Source: JAIBJN01 sp963839745 (lineage in GTDB: Bacteria > Actinomycetota > Thermoleophilia > Gaiellales > Gaiellaceae). From it: DNA of 64,000 bases. This document shows positions 40,850 through 49,712 of the stretch, piece by piece; positions within the stretch are counted from its first letter, which is position 1; each line of letters opens with the position of its first letter. The stretch lies in NCBI GenBank assembly GCA_963839745.1, contig CAWIWC010000009.1:1-64000 (forward strand), read 5' to 3'. The notes under the pieces were generated by a model. It was not told where the DNA came from. It made no database searches and saw only the letters and a list, made by a program, of their open reading frames with translations. The position numbers and the translations under genes are program-made.

Positions 40850-43603
40850 ATGGGTGATGCCGTGGAGGCCTCGGACCGGCAGTCTGCCCGGGGGGAAGGA
40901 GCCGACACGGCAGAGCCGAACCACTCACGCGTGTCTCGGATGGAAGCCCTGAAGAGGGCTGCGGCCAGCCCCTCCGCGCAAACGCGCCGCGTGGCTGCGA
41001 TCGCGATCGGGGTCATCCTGGAGGCTGCCGTCTACGTCCCGAGCGACTGGCCCGACCGCCGGCCCGGCATCGCCGTGGCCGCCGGCATCCTCATCGCCGC
41101 GCTCGCCGGCGCCCTGGGCGGCATCTGGAGCGGCCTCGCCGTCGCCGCCGCCGGCTGGGGATTCCACTACTTCTTCGTCACCGAGGACACGCTCCCGCCT
41201 CTGATCGGACTACCCGCGTGGCTCGCGGTCGGCGCTCTCGCCGGCTGGCTGTCGACAACCTGGCGCCAGACGGCGAGGGCCCGAGCGCACCTCGACCTCG
41301 AGCTCGCCGCCCTGCGCGAGTCCAGCTCGGAGGCGATCGTCACCGTCGACTCGGAAGGCACGATCGTCAGCTGGAGCCGGGGCGCGGAGGACATCTACGG
41401 ATACGGCGCCGACGAGGCGGTCGGCGAGCCTCTCGCGATCCTGGGCGGAGAGGACGTTGTCGCGCCCGCGCTCGTCGCCGTGCACGCCGCGGAGCGGCTC
41501 GAGGTCCCGACGGCGGTTCACCGGCGCAAAGGAGGCGAGGAGATCGCCGTCTCGCTGACCGTGGCACCGCTCGGCGGGCCGAACGACGAGGCGCCCGGCG
41601 CGCTCGTGATCACAGCCGACGTCGGGGAGCCACACCGGATCGACGCCCGGCGGCGTGAGATCGAGGCCAAGTACCGCGCCCTCACGGAGCACCTCCCGGT
41701 CGTCACCTACGTCCACCCTCTCGGCGAGCGCGGCAAGTGCCTCTACGTCAGCCCGCAGGTCTCGCCGCTGCTCGGCTATTCGGCAGAGGAGTGGCTGGCG
41801 CAGCCGGATCTCTTCTTCCAGCTCGTCCACCCGGAGGACCGCGAGCGCGTGACCGACGAGATCGCCGAGACGTCCGCCTCGACGACGCCCTTGCGCTCCG
41901 AGTACCGGATGCTCTCGCGCGACGGGCGCGTCGTCTGGGTGCACGACGAGGCCGTAACGGTGCGCGACGACGACGGCCGGCCGCTCTACGTCCAGGGTTT
42001 CCTCCTCGACGTCGGCGAGCGGAAGCACGCCGGCGAGGAGCGCGAGCGCCTGCTTGCCGCGCAGCGCTCCGCGGCCGCGGAGGCCTCCGACCGACAGCGC
42101 AAGCTCGACGTCCTCGCGCGCGCGAGCGAGATCCTCGGCTCTTCGCGGCACTTCGAGGCGACGCTCCGCCGCGTCGCCGAGCTCGCCGTCCGCGACCTGG
42201 CCGACTGGTGCCTCGTCGACCTGCTCGACGAGGAAGGCAACCCGACCCGCGTCGCCGCGGCGCACTCAGGCCCGGGCAAGCCGCCGGGGCCGGAGCCCGG
42301 CCCCGAGCCCGAGGTCGACGCGCTCGACGTGGCACGCAGGGGCCGCCCGGAGCTCTCGGAGTCGCGGATGTGCGTGCCGCTGCGGGCGCGCGGGCGGGCG
42401 CTCGGCGCGCTGACGCTCCTGACCCGCTCGGACGGGCGCTCGTACGGCGCCGACGACCTCGCCGCCGCGCAGGACCTCGCCGGCATGGCCGCCCTCGCCG
42501 TCGACAACGCGCGCCTGACGCGCGAGGTCGAGGAGGCGGCCGACGCGGCGCGCGTCCTCACCTACGTCGCCGACGGCGTGACCCTCATCGACCGCACGGG
42601 GACGATCCGCCTCTGGAACCCCGCGGCCGAGGCAATCACCGGCCTCCCCGCCGACAGCGTGCTCGGCCGGCCCGCCGCCGAGGCCATCGGCGGCTGGAAG
42701 GCTCTCGCCGAACGGATCCCGATCGGCGCGGCCACGGAGCAGGTGCAGCCCGAGACCTTCCCGCTCGAGACCGGTCTCGGCGAGCGCTGGATCTCCATCT
42801 CGGGCGTCGACTTCTTCGGCGGCACCGTGTACGCGTTCCGCGACCTGACCGACGCGCGCCGGCTCGAGGAGCTCAAGGCGGACTTCGTCGCCACCGCCTC
42901 GCACGAGCTGCGGACGCCGCTCGCCGCCGTCTATGGGGCCGCACAGACCCTGCGCCGCCACGACTTCGCGCTCGACGAGGCCGGCCGCGACCGCTTCGTC
43001 TCGCTCATCGTCGACGAGTCCGAGCGGCTCAACCGCATCGTCAACGAGATCCTCCTCGCCAACCAGCTCGACGCAGGCCGCCTCGACCTGATGGAAGAGC
43101 CGTTCGACCCCGGCGACCTCGTCGAGCGCGTGGTCGACGCCGCCCGCGAGCACCGTCCGCCCGGAATCAGGCTCTCGATCCAGGTCTCCGACGAGGTGCC
43201 GGCCGTGGCAGCTGACCGCGACCGCGTCCGCCAGGTGCTCGTCAACCTCGTCGAGAACGCGATCAAGTACTCGCCCGACGGAGGCCTCGTCGAAGTCGGG
43301 GTGGAGGAGACCGAAGGCACCGTGTGCTTCCACGTGAAGGACGAGGGCCTCGGCATCCCCGCCGACGAGCAGGCGCGGATCTTCGAGAAGTTCTACCGCC
43401 TCGACCCGGAGATGACGCGCGGGATCGGCGGCACCGGCCTCGGCCTCTACATCTGCAGCGAGCTGTTGGAGCGCATGGACGGCCGGATCTGGGTGGAGTC
43501 CAAGGCGGGGGCGGGCTCGACCTTCTCCTTCCAGCTCCCGGCGGCCGATCAGGTCGCCGCAGCCCGCCCCCTCGCTGACGCGCGCGAGAACTCGGATAGC
43601 TAG
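40850..43603 (+). CDS. Large PAS/GAF hybrid sensor histidine kinase (membrane)
   Basis: A 917-aa sensor kinase. Membrane helices at about 45-130 (GIAVAAGILIAALAGALGGI, PPLIGLPAWLAVGALAGWL) resemble a KdpD-type (DUF4118) module. Then a PAS domain (ALRESSSEAIVTVDSEGTI), a PAC-containing PAS (YVSPQVSPLLGYSAEEWL), a GAF domain (LDVLARASEILGSSRHFEAT), a third PAS (VADGVTLIDRTGTIRLWNP), HisKA with H-box ATASHELRTPLAAVYG, and an intact HATPase (NLVENAIKYS, DEGLGIP, GTGLGLYI). No receiver is fused. No response regulator is adjacent. Its stop overlaps the convergent AMIN-like gene by 4 nt. Confidence 0.88.
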   Translation: MGDAVEASDRQSARGEGADTAEPNHSRVSRMEALKRAAASPSAQTRRVAAIAIGVILEAAVYVPSDWPDRRPGIAVAAGILIAALAGALGGIWSGLAVAAAGWGFHYFFVTEDTLPPLIGLPAWLAVGALAGWLSTTWRQTARARAHLDLELAALRESSSEAIVTVDSEGTIVSWSRGAEDIYGYGADEAVGEPLAILGGEDVVAPALVAVHAAERLEVPTAVHRRKGGEEIAVSLTVAPLGGPNDEAPGALVITADVGEPHRIDARRREIEAKYRALTEHLPVVTYVHPLGERGKCLYVSPQVSPLLGYSAEEWLAQPDLFFQLVHPEDRERVTDEIAETSASTTPLRSEYRMLSRDGRVVWVHDEAVTVRDDDGRPLYVQGFLLDVGERKHAGEERERLLAAQRSAAAEASDRQRKLDVLARASEILGSSRHFEATLRRVAELAVRDLADWCLVDLLDEEGNPTRVAAAHSGPGKPPGPEPGPEPEVDALDVARRGRPELSESRMCVPLRARGRALGALTLLTRSDGRSYGADDLAAAQDLAGMAALAVDNARLTREVEEAADAARVLTYVADGVTLIDRTGTIRLWNPAAEAITGLPADSVLGRPAAEAIGGWKALAERIPIGAATEQVQPETFPLETGLGERWISISGVDFFGGTVYAFRDLTDARRLEELKADFVATASHELRTPLAAVYGAAQTLRRHDFALDEAGRDRFVSLIVDESERLNRIVNEILLANQLDAGRLDLMEEPFDPGDLVERVVDAAREHRPPGIRLSIQVSDEVPAVAADRDRVRQVLVNLVENAIKYSPDGGLVEVGVEETEGTVCFHVKDEGLGIPADEQARIFEKFYRLDPEMTRGIGGTGLGLYICSELLERMDGRIWVESKAGAGSTFSFQLPAADQVAAARPLADARENSDS

Positions 43604-44292
43604 CTGCCCTTCGGGCGCGGAAGGTCGATGACCACCCGGTCGGGGTTGCGGAGCTCGAACGCATCCCAGCACGTCCGACGCTCGAGCCCGAGCACCCAGC
43701 CGAGCGTCGCCTCGAAGTCGCCGCTGCGCACCGCCTCGCGGAGCATTGCGAAGCCGGGCCGCAGCACCGCCGGGCCGTGGTACGTGGGCTCGTACTCGAG
43801 GTCAACGCCGGTCGCTCCGTGGAAGACAGCGCTGACGAACGCGTTGCCGCTCACGGCCAGCGGCTCGCCGCTTGCGTCCTGGAAGAACGGAGGGCGCGCC
43901 GACCGGATCTCGTAGAGCGGGACGCCGGACTTGCCGCCCGGGTTCGGCTTCGGCGCCCGGAACTCGAAGGTGATGCGGTCGTAGTCGCCGTGCGTGCCGA
44001 CCCTGACGTCGACGAGGTTGGTGTAGACGCCGCTCTGCCCACCCGTCTCGGGCCTGCATGTTCGCGGCGGCGCGGGAGGCGGCGGGATGGGCTCCTCGGG
44101 CTCGGTCTCCACCGGGGCAGGCGTCTCCGCGGCCGGCTGAGCCGTCGGCTCCTCCTCTTCCGGCGCAGGCGCCGGGGCAGCGGGGGGCGGGACGGGCGGC
44201 TCGGCCTCAGGCTTGGAGCCGCCGCCGCAGGCCGTGAGCACGCCGAGCGCGAGGAGCGCTGCCAGCAGTGGGATCGTTCGGTTGAGCTTCAT
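43600..44292 (-). CDS. Lipoprotein with AMIN-like domain
   Basis: A 230-aa surface protein. MKLNRTIPLLAALLALGVLTAC is a lipoprotein signal with LTAC. A Pro/Glu-rich linker is followed by an AMIN-like domain (VDVRVGTHGDYDRITFEF, FELRNPDRVVIDL). AMIN-like domains bind cell-wall or septal material in related proteins, but this version is a stand-alone domain. A very good ribosome site (AGGAGG, five nt) precedes the ATG. It converges with the large histidine kinase (4-nt overlap) and is divergent from the Vps62-like gene. Confidence 0.8.
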   Translation of the reverse strand: MKLNRTIPLLAALLALGVLTACGGGSKPEAEPPVPPPAAPAPAPEEEEPTAQPAAETPAPVETEPEEPIPPPPAPPRTCRPETGGQSGVYTNLVDVRVGTHGDYDRITFEFRAPKPNPGGKSGVPLYEIRSARPPFFQDASGEPLAVSGNAFVSAVFHGATGVDLEYEPTYHGPAVLRPGFAMLREAVRSGDFEATLGWVLGLERRTCWDAFELRNPDRVVIDLPRPKGS

Positions 44293-44468
44293 CGTCGCCT
44301 CCTGCTCGTGGGGGTCTGAAACGACGGTAGAAGCGCCCGGTAACCGCTCCGGCTCGCCCGTGTAACGACTCGGCAACGTCGAAACGGCTGCACGAGCGGG
44401 TCCGGGTCGACGGCTGGATCGAGCGGCGCAATCGGCGTAACGTCACATTTGCAACGAAAGGAGCGCCG

Positions 44469-45422
44469 ATGAGACTGCGTCGGATGTCCGTCGTCCTGGC
44501 GGCCGTGCTCGCCGCCCTCACCCTCTCCGCGACCGCCCAGGCGGCGGGCTCGCGGGCCGGAGTCCTCGACCGGTTCCTCCCGGTCTTCGTCTTCCATCCC
44601 GGCGAGGAGTTCCGGCCCGGCACCGTGCAGGCGTTCGTCGAGGACTCGAGCCTCGAGGCCGCGACGAGCCCCACGACCTGGGTCGTGGTCGACCCCGCAC
44701 CGAGCGCGAACGACCTGCCCACTGAGAGCCCGCCGATCTGGCGGCTGAACCAGCGCGACTGCTTCGCCGGCGCGCCGCTCGGCGACCTCGCGTGCTACGT
44801 CGCCGCCGGCGGGAGCCGGGGCGAGCCGACCGTCTACGCGCGCGTCGTCCGTGAGAACAACCTGATCGTCCTGCAGTACTGGCTCTTCTACTACGACAAT
44901 CTCTACCGCTACCCGTTCCTCCCGCTGGGCGTGATCTGGCAGTCGCACGAAGGCGACTGGGAGGTCGTGAACGTCGTCCTCTCGAAGCGCCGGCAACCGC
45001 TCGCCGTGGGATACAGCCAACACTGCTCGGGCGAGACGCGCGACTGGGCGGACACGCCGCGGGTGGCAGGGCGCCCGAAGGTCTACGTCGCCCTCGGGTC
45101 GCACGCGAACTACTTCGGGCCCGGCTTCCACGCGTTCGACCCCGCATGCATTCCGGCTCAGGTGATCGCGTTCTTCCAGCAGGCAGGCCTCCCCCTGCCC
45201 GCCGACGTGACCGCGGAGGGACCGACCGCATCGGACGCATCGGTGCTGCGCGTCACGGAGAAGCGGCCCGCCTGGATCCGGTTCCCCGGCTTCTGGGGCG
45301 AGCTCGAGTACTTCAACGCGCCGCCGCCGATCGGCACGGTGCAGTTCGGGACATCCCCGGTCGGGCCGGCCTTCCATGCCGTCTGGCGGGCTCCTCTCGC
45401 GACGCTCGAGGGGTGGCGCTGA
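44469..45422 (+). CDS. Secreted Vps62-like protein
   Basis: A 317-aa exported protein. A signal (RRMSVVLAAVLAALTLSATAQA, cut after AQA) precedes a beta-rich domain with LQYWLFYYDNLYR, SHEGDWEVVNVVL and YVALGSHANYFGPG. These match the core of Vps62/NPP1-like proteins (the HEGDWE and ALGSHANYF motifs), which in fungi and bacteria are thought to bind lipid or act as toxins. The exact role is unknown. The divergent AMIN gene is 176 nt away. Confidence 0.75.
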   Translation: MRLRRMSVVLAAVLAALTLSATAQAAGSRAGVLDRFLPVFVFHPGEEFRPGTVQAFVEDSSLEAATSPTTWVVVDPAPSANDLPTESPPIWRLNQRDCFAGAPLGDLACYVAAGGSRGEPTVYARVVRENNLIVLQYWLFYYDNLYRYPFLPLGVIWQSHEGDWEVVNVVLSKRRQPLAVGYSQHCSGETRDWADTPRVAGRPKVYVALGSHANYFGPGFHAFDPACIPAQVIAFFQQAGLPLPADVTAEGPTASDASVLRVTEKRPAWIRFPGFWGELEYFNAPPPIGTVQFGTSPVGPAFHAVWRAPLATLEGWR

Positions 45423-45493
45423 AAGCCCGGAGGGAAGATGGCTAGCCTCCCCGACGTCTTGTGCAGGCAACGCCGACACGCGAAAGGAGCGGA

Positions 45494-46282
45494 ATGGCTT
45501 TTGAGGAGTTGAAACAGCGGCAGAGCGTGATGTGGGGCAACGGCCCCTACCAGCGGATCACGGAGACGATCGTCGACATCCACGACATCGTCCTGGAGCG
45601 CCTCGCGCCGCAGGACGGCGACAGGTTCCTGGACCTCGCCTGCGGGACCGGCGCCGTCGCCGAGCGCGCATCCGCGGCAGGCGCTGACGTCACGGGGATC
45701 GACCTCGCGCCTGCCCTGATCGAGACGGCGCAGGAACGGGCCGAGTCCCTCGGCCTCTCGATCGACTACGCCGTCGGCGACGCCGAGAACCTGGACGTCC
45801 CGGACGCGAGCTTCGACAAGCTCGCGTCCACGTGCGGGATCATGTTCGCGCCCGACCACGAGGCGGTCGCGGACGAGCTCGCGCGCGTGACGAAGCCCGG
45901 CGGCCGGATCGCGCTCGCCAACTGGACCCCCACCGGCGGCTTGGCGAAGATGTTCGCCGTCATGGCGCCGTACCAGCCGGCGCCGCCGCCTTCGAGCCCG
46001 TTCGCGTGGGGCGACGAGGCGCGCGTCACGGAGCTTCTCGGCGAGACGTTCGAGCTCGAGCTCGAGGAACACGTCTCGACGCTTCGCGTCCCCTCCGGCG
46101 AGGACTACTGGGAGCTCTTCTCGACGAGCTACGGCCCGACGAAGACGCTGGCCGAAGGGCTCGGGGACCGCCGCGAGGACCTCCGCCGCGACTGGGTGGA
46201 GTTCTTCGAGACCAACTACCGCAAGGACGGCGAGATCGCGCACACACGCGAGTTCCTCGTCGTTCTCGGCACGCGGCGGTAG
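45494..46282 (+). CDS. Class I SAM-dependent methyltransferase
   Basis: A 262-aa soluble protein. Motif I is FLDLACGTGAVAERA; the acidic end of strand 2 GIDLAPALIETAQ; a later motif DAENLDVPDASFDKLAS. The fold is the UbiE/menG-like type, but key substrate residues cannot be read, so the substrate is unknown. AAAGGAG precedes ATG 45494. A terminator stem follows immediately. A paralogous type (different N-terminus) occurs at 62362. Confidence 0.88.
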   Translation: MAFEELKQRQSVMWGNGPYQRITETIVDIHDIVLERLAPQDGDRFLDLACGTGAVAERASAAGADVTGIDLAPALIETAQERAESLGLSIDYAVGDAENLDVPDASFDKLASTCGIMFAPDHEAVADELARVTKPGGRIALANWTPTGGLAKMFAVMAPYQPAPPPSSPFAWGDEARVTELLGETFELELEEHVSTLRVPSGEDYWELFSTSYGPTKTLAEGLGDRREDLRRDWVEFFETNYRKDGEIAHTREFLVVLGTRR

Positions 46283-46288
46283 AGGAAA

Positions 46289-46328
46289 GGATCGCTGCCC
46301 CCCGCGCGACGGCGGGGGGCAGCGATCC
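46289..46328 (+). terminator. Strong hairpin terminator
   Basis: A 17-bp perfect stem (GGATCGCTGCCCCCCGC with its reverse complement) and loop GCGACG, starting 6 nt after the methyltransferase stop. Confidence 0.85.
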
Positions 46329-46433
46329 AAGCGCTACCCGCCGGCCGCGGTGCAAGGCACGGTTTGCCGCCCGGGAGGCCGGGGGAGGGCAACCGTACGA
46401 AGCGAAAACCACAGGGAAGGAGGTGAGCGCAAC

Positions 46434-46727
46434 GTGTTGACGCTCACCGACAGCGCGGCCGAGGCCGTGAAGTACGCGATGGACGCAGCCGAAGGGCTGC
46501 CCGAGGGCGGCGGCCTCAGGATCTCCGCCCAGGACGTCGGCGACTCGACCGGGCTCGGAATGGCGGTCGCCCCGCTGCCCAGCGACGACGACCAGGTGAT
46601 CGAGGAGGAAGGCGCACGCGTCTTCGTCGCCCCCGAGGTTGCTCCGTTTCTCGAGGACAAGGTCCTGGACGCCGAGCAGCAGGGCTCGAGCATCCAGTTC
46701 AGCCTCTCGGACCAGACAACCGAGTAG
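46434..46727 (+). CDS. HesB-like small protein (97 aa)
   Basis: A 97-aa protein with the size and text of the HesB/IscA-like fold (LTLTDSAAEAVKYAMDAAEG, GGGLRISAQDV, VFVAPEVAPFLEDKVLDAEQ). It lacks the three Cys of true Fe-S A-type carriers (no C-x-C near the end), so it cannot bind a cluster the usual way and is probably a degenerate member. The Shine-Dalgarno AAGGAGGTGA is a perfect anti-16S match; GTG start 46434 (TTG 46437 possible). A T8 terminator follows. Common in actinobacterial genomes. Confidence 0.8.
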   Translation: MLTLTDSAAEAVKYAMDAAEGLPEGGGLRISAQDVGDSTGLGMAVAPLPSDDDQVIEEEGARVFVAPEVAPFLEDKVLDAEQQGSSIQFSLSDQTTE

Positions 46728-46740
46728 CCCCGTAGGTCAC

Positions 46741-46779
46741 GGCGGGAGGCGGGACGAGCTCGCCTCCCGCCTTTTTTTT
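46741..46779 (+). terminator. Intrinsic terminator with T8 tail
   Basis: An 11-bp stem GGCGGGAGGCG/CGCCTCCCGCC with a 9-nt loop, followed by eight T (46772-46779). Confidence 0.92.
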
Positions 46780-46834
46780 CGGGCGAGAGGGAAGAACGAA
46801 CCGCGCTCGGCCGTCTAACGAACTAGAGACCACG

Positions 46835-47050
46835 ATGTCGGCACTCGATTCCATCACTCACGAGCTTGCGGCCCTCGAGACCGAGGAGGAGCGGATCTTC
46901 TCCTGGCGGCACGCCAGCCTCCTCGCCGCCGGGTACGACCACCGCCTCGCCCTCAAGCTCGCGCTCCGCACCGACGTCGACCTCCACGTCGCGCTCCGGC
47001 TGACGCGAGACGGCTGTCCGGCCGACACGGCCGCACGCATTCTCCTCTAG
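46835..47050 (+). CDS. Small helical hypothetical protein (71 aa)
   Basis: A 71-aa protein with sequence MSALDSITHELAALETEEER and LALKLALRTDVDLHVALRLT, helical, with one Cys. Text such as 'ERIFSWRHASLLAAGYD' is a recurrent small-protein pattern of soil actinobacteria. ATG has no good ribosome site and may be leaderless. No function can be given. It has its own spacing between the HesB-like terminator and the GntR stop. Confidence 0.6.
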   Translation: MSALDSITHELAALETEEERIFSWRHASLLAAGYDHRLALKLALRTDVDLHVALRLTRDGCPADTAARILL

Positions 47051-47102
47051 ACGCCGCCGGATCCCTGGCCGCTCCTGGCGCCGCCGCCCTTGAAGCGCCT
47101 AG

Positions 47103-47786
47103 CTACCGGTTCAACGGCGCGTCGGGATCGCTCGTGAGCGTGTACTCGGACGTGTGCAGATGGTCGCTGAGCGCCTTCAGCGCCAGCTTCTCGTCGCGCT
47201 TCTCGAGCGCATCCACGATCGCCTCGTGCTCGGCGAGCACGCGGAAGAGGTGGCCTTCGTCGCGCCTCGTCCCCAGGCGCATGAGGCGGACAAAGCCCCG
47301 CAGCTGGGTGAGGATCCGGGCGAGTGTCTGCAGCCCTGCGCCGCTCGCGATCATGAGGTGGAAGTCCTCGTCGAGATCGATGAACTGTGCCTCGTCGCCG
47401 GCCTCGGCCGCGCGCCGCTGGCGGAAGAGGGAGACGCGCAGGAGGTCGATCTCCTCGATGGGCATGTCGCGGCACGCATGCGCCACGGCGATGCGCTCGA
47501 GCGACTCGCGGATCTCGAGCACCTCCTGCCGGTGCTCCGCCGTGAAGCCCCGGACGACGAGCTGGCGTCGGCGGCCGAGCTCGAGGAGCCCTTCCTGCGC
47601 GAGGAGCTTGAGCGCCTGGCGCACCGGGGTCTTCGACATGCCGAGCTCCTCGGCGATCTCGCGGTCGGAGACCACGGACCCGATCGGGTACTCGCCGCTC
47701 AGGATCCCGCGCCGGACGTGCTCGTAGGCCTGCTCGCTGAGCCGCCCGGCGGTCGGGGCGCTGCCCCTTTCCGAGACCGCGTTCAT
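47103..47786 (-). CDS. GntR-family transcriptional regulator (FadR/FCD type)
   Basis: A 227-aa regulator. A winged helix-turn-helix (about 15-80; YPIGSVVSDREIAEELGMSK, TPVRQALKLLAQEGLLELG) is followed by an FCD ligand-binding domain (about 95-215). The FCD metal ligands can be read as D in LDEDFHLMI, H in the same helix, and H in DHLHTSEYTL. Typically represses catabolic genes for sugars, acids or amino acids. The target is not visible; the nearest gene, the divergent GH15 enzyme (47900), is a candidate because the 113-nt gap is shared. ATG 47786. Confidence 0.88.
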   Translation of the reverse strand: MNAVSERGSAPTAGRLSEQAYEHVRRGILSGEYPIGSVVSDREIAEELGMSKTPVRQALKLLAQEGLLELGRRRQLVVRGFTAEHRQEVLEIRESLERIAVAHACRDMPIEEIDLLRVSLFRQRRAAEAGDEAQFIDLDEDFHLMIASGAGLQTLARILTQLRGFVRLMRLGTRRDEGHLFRVLAEHEAIVDALEKRDEKLALKALSDHLHTSEYTLTSDPDAPLNR

Positions 47787-47899
47787 CCGGCCGCCGTGAA
47801 GTGAAACGAAGTTTCTCTTGTAAAAGAAATTCCGATAGTGCCGCCGAGTCTATTTCTCGGCCGACAACCGACGCAAGCTCCCAACCGTAAGGTTCGGGC

Positions 47900-49675
47900 G
47901 TGAGGATCGAGGACTACGCGCTGATCGGCGACCTCCAGACCGCCGCCCTGGTCAGCCGCACGGGCTCGGTCGACTGGTGCTGCTTCCCGCGCTTCGACTC
48001 GGGCGCGTGCTTCGCGGCGCTGATGGGCGACGCGAACAACGGGCGCTGGCTCCTCGCGCCAAAGACGAACGTCGAGCGGGCCACAAGGCGCTACCGCCAC
48101 GACACACTCATCCTCGAGTCCGTCTACACGACCGCCGAAGGCACGGTGCGCGCGATCGACTTCATGCCTCCGCGCGGGACGGCGCCCGACATCGTGCGGA
48201 TCGTCGAAGGGCTGGACGGCCGTGTCCCGATGCGTTCGGAGCTCGTGATCCGCTTCGACTACGGCAGGACGGTTCCGTGGGTGCGGCGCGTCGATCATGC
48301 CCGGGTCGCCGTGGCCGGGCCGGACGCTCTCTGCTTCCGGACCGAGGTCGACGTGCGCGGCGAGGACATGCGCACGGTCGCCGAGTTCGAGCTCGCGGCG
48401 GGCGAGCGGGTCCCCTTCGTCCTCACGTGGTTTCCGTCTCACGAGGAGATCCCCGAGGCGATCGACGCCGAGCACGCGCTGTCCGACACCGAGAGCTACT
48501 GGCTCGACTGGGCGGGGAAGTGCGGGCACTACGGCGACTACCACGATGAGATCCACCAGTCCCTGCTCGTCCTGAAGGCCCTCACCTACGCTCCCACGGG
48601 CGGGATCGTGGCGGCGCCGACCACCTCCCTCCCCGAGAACATCGGCGGGGTGCGCAACTGGGACTACCGCTACTGCTGGCTCCGCGACGCGGCGCTGACG
48701 CTGCTGGCCATGCTGAACGCCGGCTACAAGGAGGAGGCCGAGGCCTGGCGCAACTGGCTCCTGCGCGCGGTCGCGGGCGACCCGGCCGACCTCCAGATCA
48801 TGTACGGGATCGCAGGGGAGCGGCGCCTCGACGAGTTCGAGCTCGGCTGGCTCTCGGGCTTCGCCCAGTCGAGGCCGGTGCGGGTCGGCAACGCCGCATG
48901 CAAGCAGCTCCAGCTCGACGTCTACGGGGAGGTCATCGACGCGCTCTACCAGGCGCGCGTGGACGGCCTGCCGCCGGACGACAACGCCTGGGCCATGATC
49001 CTGAAGCTCCTCGAGTGGCTCGAGGACGGGTGGCGGCACGAAGACTCGGGCATCTGGGAGGTGCGCGGGCCCGCGCGCCACTTCACGCACTCGAAGGTCA
49101 TGGCCTGGGTCGCCTTCGACCGCGCGATCAGGTTCCACGAGGAGTTCGACCGCAAGGGCCCCGTCGACCGGTGGCGTGCGCTGCGGGACGAGATCCACGG
49201 CGAGGTGCTCGAGCATGGCTGGAGCGAGACGAAGCGGTCGTTCACACAGTCGTACGGCTCCGACGAGCTCGACGCCAGCGTGCTCCTGCTCCCGCTCGTC
49301 GGGTTCCTCCCGCCCGACGACGAGCGCATCGTCTCGACGGTCGACGCGATCCGGCGCGAGCTGACGGCGGACGGGCTCGTCTTCCGCTACCGGGTCGGCG
49401 AGCACGCGGCGGACGACGGCCTTCCCGGCGACGAGGGCGTCTTCCTCCCCTGCTCGTTCTGGCTCGCGCAGGTGCTGGCGCTGCAGGGCCACCACGAGGC
49501 GGCGCGCGAGCTCTTCGAGCGGCTGCTCGACCTCCGCAACGACGTCGGCCTCCTCTCCGAGGAGTACGACCCGAGAGCGGGCAGGCAGCTCGGCAACTTT
49601 CCGCAGGCGTTCACGCACCTCGCGCTCGTCGACGCTGCCATCGCGCTCGGCGCAGGCCGGGCCATGCGGCGCTGA
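47900..49675 (+). CDS. GH15 glucoamylase/trehalase-like glycoside hydrolase
   Basis: A 591-aa cytoplasmic enzyme. The N-terminal beta domain (IEDYALIGDLQTAALVSRTG) and the (alpha/alpha)6 barrel of family GH15 are complete. Motifs: GGVRNWDYRYCWLRDAA (general acid region), GPARHFTHSKVMAWVAFDRA and LSEEYDPRAGRQLGNFPQAF (base region). Actinobacterial GH15 proteins of this length often act as trehalase or glucan glucosidase. No signal peptide is present, so it is intracellular. GTG start. Divergent from the GntR regulator. Substrate preference cannot be told. Confidence 0.9.
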   Translation: MRIEDYALIGDLQTAALVSRTGSVDWCCFPRFDSGACFAALMGDANNGRWLLAPKTNVERATRRYRHDTLILESVYTTAEGTVRAIDFMPPRGTAPDIVRIVEGLDGRVPMRSELVIRFDYGRTVPWVRRVDHARVAVAGPDALCFRTEVDVRGEDMRTVAEFELAAGERVPFVLTWFPSHEEIPEAIDAEHALSDTESYWLDWAGKCGHYGDYHDEIHQSLLVLKALTYAPTGGIVAAPTTSLPENIGGVRNWDYRYCWLRDAALTLLAMLNAGYKEEAEAWRNWLLRAVAGDPADLQIMYGIAGERRLDEFELGWLSGFAQSRPVRVGNAACKQLQLDVYGEVIDALYQARVDGLPPDDNAWAMILKLLEWLEDGWRHEDSGIWEVRGPARHFTHSKVMAWVAFDRAIRFHEEFDRKGPVDRWRALRDEIHGEVLEHGWSETKRSFTQSYGSDELDASVLLLPLVGFLPPDDERIVSTVDAIRRELTADGLVFRYRVGEHAADDGLPGDEGVFLPCSFWLAQVLALQGHHEAARELFERLLDLRNDVGLLSEEYDPRAGRQLGNFPQAFTHLALVDAAIALGAGRAMRR

Positions 49676-49700
49676 CCTTGCGCTCGGCCGGCCGCTCTGC

Positions 49701-49712
49701 GAACATATGTTC
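49701..49712. promoter_or_regulatory. LexA-type SOS box overlapping the dinB start
   Basis: GAACATATGTTC, identical to the box at 15159, with the dinB ATG (49707-49709) inside. dinB is a classic LexA target, which supports reading the box as functional. Confidence 0.85.
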